From positions 1-48,935 of the forward strand of contig CAZCHH010000023.1 of the NCBI GenBank assembly GCA_964498585.1: DNA of 48,935 nucleotides, in the 5' to 3' direction. A model generated the notes under the pieces. That model had not been told where the DNA came from and ran no database searches. It was given only the letters and a program-made list of their open reading frames with translations. How positions within the stretch are numbered: position 1 is the first letter of the stretch; each line of letters starts with the position of its first letter. Origin of the DNA: JAAYJM01 sp964498585 (GTDB taxonomy: Bacteria; Bacteroidota; Ignavibacteria; Kapaibacteriales; UBA2268). The position numbers and the translations under genes were made by a program. Positions 15,928-25,200 of the stretch are shown piece after piece.

Positions 15928-18900
15928 ATGAATCAATTCTCAAAATTATCATTTATGATAATTACTATATGCATAGCGTTATTTCTTAGCTTAATTCCAA
16001 ACCAAGCACAAGGAATAACAGCTTATGGCTATAATGCAAATGGCGGAGGTGGAATCCCTGTAGGGCCATTTTATTTTGATTTAAGCAATACTGCGGCTCT
16101 CACCTCAATTCAGAACCAGAACGGACAACCACTTATAACATCTGGCTCCTGGGCAAATGGTATTTGGTATGCCTCTGTGGGTACGGACTTTATTACCATC
16201 AACCCAACAACTGGTAACCGAACTATTATTGGCAGTATGGGAAGAAGTATAAACGGAATGTCTTATGACATTACTACTAATACTATGTTTGCTGTTGTGG
16301 AAGAAGCCGGAATGGGCAATCTTTATGAAATCAACTTAACAAATGGCTCAACATCATTAGTTGGTTCGAGTGGTCCTGAAATACTGTTTGTTAATTTAGC
16401 TTGTGACAATAATGGTGACTTATATGGCATCGATTTATACACAAACGGTTTTTATAGGATAGACAAAGAAAATGCTACTGTAACTCTTATAGGTTCGACT
16501 GGATTCACTTTCAATTATGCTCAGGATATGGAGTTTGATTTAATTAATAATATTTGTTACGCCGGAGCTATATATTATGAAGGAGGATGGATTGGTAATT
16601 TACTAACAATTGATATAGAAACTGGTGCAGCTTCCGTTGCCGGATTGTTCCCTAATAGCAACCTTGAGCTTACTGGTTTTGCTATTCCATTCACTCCTGA
16701 ATGTTTGGCATTTCCACGTTTAATGGAACCTTTTAATAAAGCTATTGAGATTTTAACATCTCCGACATTCCTGTGGAACGAAGTGGCAGATGCCGATTCT
16801 TACACAATCCAAATATCAACTGATGCTAATTTTGAAAATATTATTTTCGAAGTTGACGGAATTGTCGGGACTTTTTTTGAATTGCCAATTGGAAGTGAAT
16901 TAGAACAAGTAACTCAATACTGGTGGCATATTATGGCTAATGCTGAAGGTGATTGTAATAGCTATTGGTCTAACAAATGGTCTTTTACTACTGAAGGGAA
17001 TTTAATTCCACCTGTTTTAATTTATCCTGAAGACATTTCAACAGATGTTTTTGCTTATCCGACATTAACATGGGAGGCAGTGCCTGGCGCTCAGTTTTAT
17101 CAGGTCCAAGTTGCTACTGATGAGTTTTTTAATGATTTAGTATATGATGAATATGAAGTAGTAAATCCAGAGTTTTTTGCAAGAGCATTAGATTTAGAAA
17201 CTACTCATTATTGGCGTGTAATGGCTTATAATTCTGCCGTTTATAGTGATTGGTCTGAAGAATGGAGTTTCACTACTTCTGTAATTAGTCCTGTTTTCGG
17301 TTATAACACAAGTGGCGGTATCCTTCCGGAAGGCCCAGTTGTGTTCGAATTAGATGATGTTTCAAATATGAATTCTCTTGATGAACAAAGTGATTTAACT
17401 CCTATTTGGTGTGGCACTTGGGCAAATGATGAGTGGTATGGTGCTACTTATGATGGTAATAGTGGAACCGGTAGTTTCTTCACAGTTGATAAAGTAACTG
17501 GAAACAGAAATACTATCAGTACTCTTGGTATATACGCTACAGGATTGTCTTATGATGCTACTTCTGAGACTATGTTTGCAGTTGTTATTACTGATGATGG
17601 CTGTAGTCTTTATAGTATTGATTTAGTTAGTGGTGCTCCAGCTTTAGTAGGTAATTGCGGACAGCATTTATTTATTAATTTAGCTTGCGATTTAGATGGT
17701 GATTTATACGCAGTCGATATTAGTGATGACAATTTTTATTATATTGATAAATATACTGGTATAGTTACTCCAATAGGTCCATTGGGCTATTCTCCTAATT
17801 ATGCTCAGGATATGGAATTTGATAAAACTAATAATATTTGTTACTGGACCGCTTATGTTCTTACAACAAATCAGGATTATATCGGAGCTATGTTCACGAT
17901 TGATAAGCTAACAGGTGAAGCTACATTTGTCAATTTATTACCTGGCGGAATGGAAATGACTGGTTTTGCAATACCTTTTGAGAATCCATGCCTTGCTTTT
18001 CCACAATTAGAAGTTCCCGAAAATAATAGCTATTGCCAAGGTATAAATCCAAACTTTGATTGGAATGATGTTGTTGGAGCAAATAACTATATTTTGCAAA
18101 TAGCAACAGATAAATATTTTAATGATATAGTTTATGAATCAGAAGAAATTAATTCATCAAGTTATACTTTGCCCGGAGCAGATGCTTTAGAGAATATTAC
18201 GCGTTACTACTGGAGAGTTATGGCATTTGAAGATGAAGAGTGCACAAGTTATTGGTCTGCAAGAAGTACTTTTATGACAGAAGGCGACTTACCAGCACCT
18301 CAACTTGCATTGCCAGTGAACAACTCAAATGGAATTCCTCTAATTGCCTCTTTTTACTGGGATGAAAACTTTGCTGCTACATCTTATCACCTTCAGGTTT
18401 CTTCTACTCCAGATTTCTCCGGAATTATTATTGATGATGAATCACTTACAGAAACAAGTTATACTTATTCTTCATTAGCTCCTCTAACTCAATATTACTG
18501 GAGAGTATCAATGATTAATCCCTGCGATGTAAGCGATTGGTCTGAAGTATGGACATTTACAACTGGATATTCTTTTGTAATTGGAACTGGTACTCAAATA
18601 AATGATGATATGACTTATCCTGCTCCTTATGGTAATTATTTTTGGGGTGCAAAACACCAACTCTTAGTACATTCAGACGAATTAGCTGCAGCAGGAGCTA
18701 CCCCCGGATTCTTGACTTCATTGGCTTTTGAAATTGGTCAAATTTATACTAATGAACCACTTATTGATTTCACAATTAAAATGAAACAAACAACTGCTAC
18801 TCAATTAATAACTGGTTGGGATGAAACTGAATTACAGCAGGTTTATTATTCACCTTCTTATTTCAACTCTTTAGGTTGGAATATACACCAGTTCGATACT

Positions 18901-20562
18901 CCATTTATTTGGGATGGCGTTTCAAATATTCTTGTAGATGTTTGCTTCAATAATTCATCTTGGTCAAGCAATCAAGGTACTTACTATACTCCAACTACTT
19001 TTAGTTCTGTACTTCATTTTGCAGCTGATGCTGATAATGTTTGTTCGGCATCAGGCACTGCAACTTCATCAGTAAACAGACCTAATATGATGTTTATAGG
19101 AATGGAAGGTGAACCACAACCACCAGCACCAGTTTTAAGTTTACCATTAAATGAGTCATTAGGCGAAGATACAAATCCATTGTTAATTTGGACAGAAGTT
19201 GAAGAAGCTGCAAATTACAGAGTTCAGTTATCTGACAATGCAGAGTTCGATAATTTAATTATTAATACTATAACTTCAGATATTGAATATTTAGTAACAG
19301 AAAATCTTGATTACTCAACTCAATACTGGTGGCGAGTTAGGTCAATTACACAATTAGGAACACTCGGACCTTGGACAGATGCCTGGTCATTTACAACTGA
19401 ATTAGAATCTATAAATATTAATTTAGCAACTGGCTGGAATATGATTTCAAGTTATTTAAATCCTGCAAATAATGATATTGAACAATTATTTGCTCCTATT
19501 GCTAGTGATTTAAGAATTGTCAAAAATGGTGTAGGACAGATGTATGACCCTGCATTCGGTATTAATACTATTGAAAACTGGTTCTACTCAGATGGATATT
19601 TGGTTAATATGATAAATACAAATACTTTAACAATTACTGGTACGAAAATTATTCCAGAGACAACTCCACTATTTCTATTTAATGGTTGGAACCTATCAGC
19701 ATATTTCAGAGATAATCCAATGTCACCTGTAAATGCTCTTGCAAGTATTAACTCTGTCCTCGTTTTAGCAAAAAATAATGTTGGCGGTATTTATAGCCCT
19801 GTTTATGGTATAAACACAATCGGCAATATGCAGCCAAACGAAGGTTACTATATATATTTAAACAATCCGGGAATTTTAACCTATCCTGCTAATGGTGCTT
19901 TAAAATCTATTGCTGATGAAGTTACTCCTAATGCAAAATTCCTTGTCCCAGCTTATAAGAATACTGGAAACAATTCTACTCTAATTTTGTCTGTTGAATA
20001 TGAAGACGGGAATGAAGTTGGTGTATTCAATTCAAATGACGTTCTTATTGGTTCAGGTGTTATTAATAATGGAGTTGTTGCTGTTACTATTTGGGGCGAT
20101 GATGAAATAAGTCCTAATATTGATGGTGCAAATGATTATGAAAATTTAATTGTAAAACTCTTTAATACAGGCACCAATTCTTTTGTTGACATTAATTTGA
20201 CTGAAATTAATGAATTAACTAATAATGTAATTATAAATTCTTTAATATATCAAGCTAATTCAATATATTTAGCTAAAGCTGTTGTTCAAGCTACTAAAAG
20301 CAATGGCTTTAGCATAGCAATTGTTCCTAATCCGGTTTCTAATACTACTTCATTTGAATTTACATTACCATACGAAACTAATGCAGAAATTCAAATTTAT
20401 AATGTTACCGGTGAATTAGTATCTAAGATTACAAATGCAAATTATACTGTTGGATTTAATAAAGTTCAATTTAACACAGGCAATTTAGCCAATGGTGTCT
20501 ATAATGTTGTTTTAATTTCAACTGAAGGAAGATGTTCCTCGACAATGATTGTAAACAAATAG
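15928..20562 (+). CDS. Giant secreted FN3-repeat protein with duplicated propeller-like modules and T9SS sorting domain
   Basis: A 1544-residue T9SS cargo protein. After a signal peptide (1-29) it has: a propeller-like module (about 30-258, beginning AYGYNANGGGG and ending FAIPF); two FN3-like domains (about 260-450, each with a YWWHIMA or YWRVMA strand and WSFTT); a second copy of the propeller-like module (about 452-684, FGYNTSGG ... FAIPF); two more FN3-like domains (687-878); a domain of about 180 residues beginning IGTGTQINDDMTYP; a fifth FN3-like domain (1064-1158); a GWNMISSYLNP-type domain with an internal repeat (1161-1320); and a sorting domain (1461-1544, VPNPVSNTTSFEF). Most likely it is an adhesin or surface-structure protein; no catalytic motif is visible. 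TGGAGGT lies before the ATG and a terminator follows. Confidence 0.88.
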   Translation: MNQFSKLSFMIITICIALFLSLIPNQAQGITAYGYNANGGGGIPVGPFYFDLSNTAALTSIQNQNGQPLITSGSWANGIWYASVGTDFITINPTTGNRTIIGSMGRSINGMSYDITTNTMFAVVEEAGMGNLYEINLTNGSTSLVGSSGPEILFVNLACDNNGDLYGIDLYTNGFYRIDKENATVTLIGSTGFTFNYAQDMEFDLINNICYAGAIYYEGGWIGNLLTIDIETGAASVAGLFPNSNLELTGFAIPFTPECLAFPRLMEPFNKAIEILTSPTFLWNEVADADSYTIQISTDANFENIIFEVDGIVGTFFELPIGSELEQVTQYWWHIMANAEGDCNSYWSNKWSFTTEGNLIPPVLIYPEDISTDVFAYPTLTWEAVPGAQFYQVQVATDEFFNDLVYDEYEVVNPEFFARALDLETTHYWRVMAYNSAVYSDWSEEWSFTTSVISPVFGYNTSGGILPEGPVVFELDDVSNMNSLDEQSDLTPIWCGTWANDEWYGATYDGNSGTGSFFTVDKVTGNRNTISTLGIYATGLSYDATSETMFAVVITDDGCSLYSIDLVSGAPALVGNCGQHLFINLACDLDGDLYAVDISDDNFYYIDKYTGIVTPIGPLGYSPNYAQDMEFDKTNNICYWTAYVLTTNQDYIGAMFTIDKLTGEATFVNLLPGGMEMTGFAIPFENPCLAFPQLEVPENNSYCQGINPNFDWNDVVGANNYILQIATDKYFNDIVYESEEINSSSYTLPGADALENITRYYWRVMAFEDEECTSYWSARSTFMTEGDLPAPQLALPVNNSNGIPLIASFYWDENFAATSYHLQVSSTPDFSGIIIDDESLTETSYTYSSLAPLTQYYWRVSMINPCDVSDWSEVWTFTTGYSFVIGTGTQINDDMTYPAPYGNYFWGAKHQLLVHSDELAAAGATPGFLTSLAFEIGQIYTNEPLIDFTIKMKQTTATQLITGWDETELQQVYYSPSYFNSLGWNIHQFDTPFIWDGVSNILVDVCFNNSSWSSNQGTYYTPTTFSSVLHFAADADNVCSASGTATSSVNRPNMMFIGMEGEPQPPAPVLSLPLNESLGEDTNPLLIWTEVEEAANYRVQLSDNAEFDNLIINTITSDIEYLVTENLDYSTQYWWRVRSITQLGTLGPWTDAWSFTTELESININLATGWNMISSYLNPANNDIEQLFAPIASDLRIVKNGVGQMYDPAFGINTIENWFYSDGYLVNMINTNTLTITGTKIIPETTPLFLFNGWNLSAYFRDNPMSPVNALASINSVLVLAKNNVGGIYSPVYGINTIGNMQPNEGYYIYLNNPGILTYPANGALKSIADEVTPNAKFLVPAYKNTGNNSTLILSVEYEDGNEVGVFNSNDVLIGSGVINNGVVAVTIWGDDEISPNIDGANDYENLIVKLFNTGTNSFVDINLTEINELTNNVIINSLIYQANSIYLAKAVVQATKSNGFSIAIVPNPVSNTTSFEFTLPYETNAEIQIYNVTGELVSKITNANYTVGFNKVQFNTGNLANGVYNVVLISTEGRCSSTMIVNK

Positions 20563-20585
20563 TTTTAATTATAATTCATTCTTAT

Positions 20586-20621
20586 AAAAATGTCCAACAA
20601 GTAGTTTGTTGGACATTTTTT
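20586..20621 (+). terminator. Rho-independent terminator after the FN3-repeat gene
   Basis: AAAATGTCCAACAA pairs with TTGTTGGACATTTT around a GTAGT loop and is followed by a T-run. It lies 24 bases after the stop codon at 20562. Confidence 0.9.
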
Positions 20622-20751
20622 GTGCTGCTGCTTAAATAATGAAAATGATTAATACCATACCGCTTACAATAATAGCAATATACGATGACATTTTGATTTT
20701 GTACTTTAAGTTAGCGGTATTGTATTTGTGATGGAGATAAGAGCTATGAAA
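20622..20751. other. Short gap with an inverted repeat
   Basis: ATACCGCTTAC (20657-20667) and GTTAGCGGTAT (20710-20720) form an imperfect 11-bp inverted repeat with a 42-base loop. It lies between converging genes. No gene is seen. Confidence 0.4.
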
Positions 20752-21990
20752 CTACAAATTATTATGAATATACTCTAAAACCTGATTGCTAATATTTGAA
20801 TTTAAAATAATTTCCTGAATTTTGAAATCGTTTCTAATATTAAAATGAATAATATTCTCACTATTAATTTTATAAATATTTGGTAACAATTTTAAAAGTT
20901 TTTCAATATTTGAATTGAAAATACAAATTTTCGAGAAATTACATTGAAATTTTTTTGTTGAATTAGCAGTTTTTTCATAAGAAGTTGGTGTGCTAGGATT
21001 AACAAAATCAAGGTGTATATTATCAATTTTATAGATAATGTGTGTAAAATTTTCAACACAATTAGAATGAGAAATTTTTGTAAACTCACCATCAGGGGAA
21101 AAAATAGATTTGTAGTGAAGTTCTATATTGGAATTAATGGCAATATCAATCATCTGGGGGAAAATCAGCTTAAATCCATTTAAAGCAAGTAGTTTAGCAT
21201 CATGATAAGATATAGAAGGGATAAGTTTTGTGTTCACAACAAATTTTGGGTCGCAACTACGAAAACCTTCAACATCAGTCCAGAAAATTAATTCATCAGT
21301 ATAGCATATAGCTGCAAGTAGTGCTGCACTTAGGTTCGAGCTTTCTAATCCGAGAGTTGTTGTTTGTTGAGTAGTTTTACTTCTACCTACAAAACCCTGT
21401 GTAATTACGATTTGAAAGTTATGAAAAAGTGGGAACAGTAACTCTTTGCAATTAATTGAAGTATCTTCAAATAAAGGGGATGCGTAATTAAATCTATTGT
21501 TTGTAACTATAAGATTTTCGGCATCAACTAAAGCCACTGAAAAATCCTTTTGTTTTAGAAATGCAAATACAAGCTGAAGAGCAAGTTTTTCACCATAACT
21601 CATTATTAAATCGAGAGTTCTTGGTGTCAATTCGTTGGTAATATTTATTCCGAGCAGAATTTTATTTATTTCTTCGGAATAATTATGTATATTATTGATA
21701 AGTTCTTTTAAAATATATTGATTAGAAATAAGAGATTTAGCATATAAGACAAGTTTATCAATAATACTTTCTATTATTATTTTTGCTTCATCGAAAGAAG
21801 ATTTTTCAGAAAGAAAAGCAGATTGTTTTAACATTTTAGTTGTATCCGCAAGAGCAGATATAATAATTAACTGTTTAGAATCGATGTGTTTAAAGAGAAT
21901 ATCAGCCATAGAGCTGAAGCTGTGAGGTTCGGAAAGCGCACGCCCTCCGAACTTCATAATTTTAATTTGATTTTTTTTCATAAAATTCAT
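20752..21990 (-). CDS. Aspartokinase-like protein (divergent aspartate kinase)
   Basis: Aspartate kinase phosphorylates aspartate at the entry to Lys/Thr/Met synthesis. The amino acid kinase fold is clear: MKFGGRALSEP at the N-terminus, IIISALADTTKML, ELTPRTLDLIMSYGEKLALQL, QGFVGRS, TTTLGLESSNLSAALLA and FWTDVEGFRSCDPKFV. Two motifs depart from the family: KFGG(T/S)S is KFGGRA, and the loop usually like TLGxGGSDYSA or TLGFEGSDYSA is TLGLESSNLSA. The C-terminal 100 residues are too short for two good ACT domains; one degenerate ACT-like region may be present. It may be a feedback-insensitive or altered kinase, or an inactive paralog. The gene is isolated, with neither asd nor thr genes beside it. 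No clear ribosome site precedes the ATG; an alternative ATG lies 3 codons in. Confidence 0.8.
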   Translation of the reverse strand: MNFMKKNQIKIMKFGGRALSEPHSFSSMADILFKHIDSKQLIIISALADTTKMLKQSAFLSEKSSFDEAKIIIESIIDKLVLYAKSLISNQYILKELINNIHNYSEEINKILLGINITNELTPRTLDLIMSYGEKLALQLVFAFLKQKDFSVALVDAENLIVTNNRFNYASPLFEDTSINCKELLFPLFHNFQIVITQGFVGRSKTTQQTTTLGLESSNLSAALLAAICYTDELIFWTDVEGFRSCDPKFVVNTKLIPSISYHDAKLLALNGFKLIFPQMIDIAINSNIELHYKSIFSPDGEFTKISHSNCVENFTHIIYKIDNIHLDFVNPSTPTSYEKTANSTKKFQCNFSKICIFNSNIEKLLKLLPNIYKINSENIIHFNIRNDFKIQEIILNSNISNQVLEYIHNNL

Positions 21991-22247
21991 TTTTTTTTGA
22001 GACGAAATCCAAAAAAATGTGTTTATCTATTTATGGAATTGAAAAATTTTAATTTTTCAAATAAATTATCGAAATTAATTGAAAAATTAGTAATTTTACT
22101 TAAAAATATAATAAATATTTAATTTTTTTAAAAAGAAAAATTATATTAAATTATATTTTACTATTTTAGCAAATTAAAAATAAAATATGAAAATTGAAAT
22201 ATAAATAAAAATAATGTATTATTCTTAATAATTTAAGGAATGTTTTT
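21991..22247. other. Very AT-rich divergent promoter region
   Basis: This 257-bp gap separates the divergent aspartokinase and beta-helix genes and must hold both promoters. It is almost entirely A/T; no operator or riboswitch-like structure stands out. AAGGA lies before the ATG at 22248. Confidence 0.35.
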
Positions 22248-25200
22248 ATGCTAAACAAATTACTTAAAGCATTTGTATTAATGAGCATTCTGATTGTATA
22301 TTCATACAATTTATCTGCTCAAACACCGCCTGCTCGTGCATTCAATGCAACGAATCCGTCTGGCTTCACCAAAATTTTATTTGGTGGTAATAGTTTATAT
22401 ACAAATCAACCTTCTGATACTGGCTATGTAAATCGAACAGATATAATAATCCCAGTAAATGCAGAAGACGTTTATGACGTCATAATGCAGGGCTTCAGAT
22501 GGGTTGCTGGTGGCGATGATAATGTCATATATGCTCAATATGTCAAGGTATTCATTGATTTGAATTGTGACAGCATTTTCACTGGTCTCGGTGAAACAGT
22601 ATTTAATCCCGGAACTGCCCGCTATGCGTTCTCCGGTACGATAACTATCCCACAGCTTGCCGCCTTTACAGCCGGTGCCGGTTACTACCGTATAAGATTT
22701 GTTACTGATTATTACTATACCAATGCTATAGATATTGGCGAAGGAATGACTACTTATGGACAAGCTATTGATATGACTTTAAAAGTTGGTCCTAAAGTTC
22801 CGGCTATTACATCTACCTTCCCCGGTACCGGAACAATTCTTACTCTTGACTCAATTTACAGTCATGCAAATCAAAATCCAAAAATTAATATCAAAACAAA
22901 CGGTTTAACTGACCAGGTACTTCTTTCCTACAAAATTACAGGTCCTTTGCAAAGATATGCAAACATTCAGCCAATTTTAGCAAATATTTATATTGGAACT
23001 GAAGAAAATATTCTTAATGATACATTAATTAATGTAACTCTTAGTGGTGCTAATGTTGCATACAATTTAACACATGCTAAAGGTATTGCTGCTTATGGAT
23101 ATAATATTGGAAATGAACCTTTAAATAATGGTGATATTGATTTAAAAACAAGATTAGACAGTTTGTCTGCTGGCGAATATGCTATAGAATCAAACCTGAC
23201 TATTCCATCAATACCAGCGTTTAGACAAACATTTAAGAACATCTTTAATATTGCATTCAATAACGACTTAGAAGTTAATCGCATTATTTCACCAAAAACA
23301 AACGATTACGAACTTTATCCATTTTCAATTCCAGTAAGTGCTGTTGTTCGTAATGTTGGTAAAAATGCTGTTACTGGTTTCAGAACAATTGCAAGAATAT
23401 ACAGAAATAATTTGCTTGTTTATACAAGTATTAAAGATTGGGCATCAAATCCACCATCTTTACCAGATATGGCAACGGGTTCTGAAATTACAATAAACTT
23501 CGATTTATTTGCTCCGGAAGACCCACTACAATTTGGCGATTATACAATCAAATTTGAAGTTCAGTTTCCTGCTGCTTCTGAAATCATTGATGACCAGCCA
23601 ATTAATAACTTTTTACCTAGAGAAAATGAAACAATTCCATATACATTCAGAATCAGAAATGAAATTGATGGAAGAGCAGATTCAGTATTTTTCTCAGCAA
23701 ATGATTTATATGTTGGCAGACCGGTATATCCAAAAGCAAGATTTTCAAATCAGGGCTTAAGCGATATTTCTAATGCTCCTGCTACTTTTACTATAGACAA
23801 AATTGGTGGTGGAAGAGTTTATACAAAAACAAATTATATCATTTCTGATATATCAACTGGTAGATTTATTACTATTGAATTCCCAGATGATTTTATTCCA
23901 CCTTCTGATGGACTATTTATTGCAACAGTAACTATTTCTGCAATTGCTGATAGAATATCAGTAAACAACACCATAAAAGACACATTCGAAGTAAAACCAG
24001 CTTTAAGTGGTGTTTATACAATCGGAACAAAGTATCAATTCGATACAACAATGAATAAACGTAACTTCACGACTATCGACAAGGCAGTAGATACATTATT
24101 CTTAAGAGGCGTTTCCGGTCCCGTTCAATTTATCTTAACAGATACTTTATATAACGCTGGAAATCCATTAGCATTAAATGCACCAGCTATTGACTTAAGT
24201 TCCAGAATCGTTGGCGTTTCTTCAACCAATACTATAACATTCAAACCATTAGATGAATTAGCATTAACAAAAGAAAGAATTGTTATTAATTTAATTACTA
24301 ATGCTGGTATTGGTATATTAATCGGACAAACAACAACACCAAAGAATGATTTTGCACCAGTAAAAATCTTACGTGAAAGCAGAAAGAAACTTTATGCAAA
24401 TAGTGCTGGTTATATTGCTTTCGATGGTGGCGAAAATAAAGCATTCAAATTTACATTACAAACAGCATCACCATTTAGAGCAGTATTTTATTTAACTAAT
24501 GGTGCTTCTAATGTTACTATAAAGAATTCCGTAATTACTGATGGCGTACATCAAGCTCCAAGCTATTTAGCTTCTATTCCATTAACAACATACAATACTT
24601 CATTAACTCAATTTGTTTATGAAGATGATAACCGTGGTGCAGGAAACACTTATTCTGCTGGTATTGTCTTACGCTCTATGAGTCCAAAAGATTCATCAAC
24701 ACAGAATAATTCTTATTTCTTGGATACTTTGGTAAATAAAGACAATGATATTTCATATAATGAAATTAGTAACTTCGGTTATGGTATTGTATCATTGGGA
24801 ACTGGTGTATTATTCAAACAAGCTGCAAATGCATTGGTTGAATATATGAACACAAATAATGGTTATATTAGAAATGAAATTTATAATGTAGGTAGAGCCG
24901 GTATTTATCTTGGTTTTGAAAAAACAAGCGCCATAGTCGGAAACCGTATTCATAATGTAAATGGATTAGGTGGTAACGTATGCGGTGGTATCCTGCTAGG
25001 TGGAGAAAGAAGTACTACTTTCAATGGCTACAATAACCTCGACTTGACTATTGCTGACAATGAAATCTATAATATTTCTGCTCCAATGCTTGCTTATGGT
25101 ATAAAATCTGAACAATCAATTAATACATATCCTCAAACAAATGAGACATTTCCACAGGTTGCAGAAAATATCAAGATTTACAATAACGTAATCCGTGATA

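Noticed and set aside
20732..20779. A 15-codon frame starting ATGGAGATAAG downstream of the terminator
   Set aside because: Too short, runs into the aspartokinase 3' end on the other strand, with no ribosome site or hydrophobic pattern.
21991..22247. A lysine or SAM riboswitch upstream of the aspartokinase-like gene
   Set aside because: The leader is almost pure A/T with no conserved stems; nothing like a riboswitch core is visible.
22395..22763. 122-codon minus-strand frame inside the beta-helix gene
   Set aside because: It lies within a signal-peptide and sorting-domain-bearing gene on the plus strand and has no ribosome site or family match.
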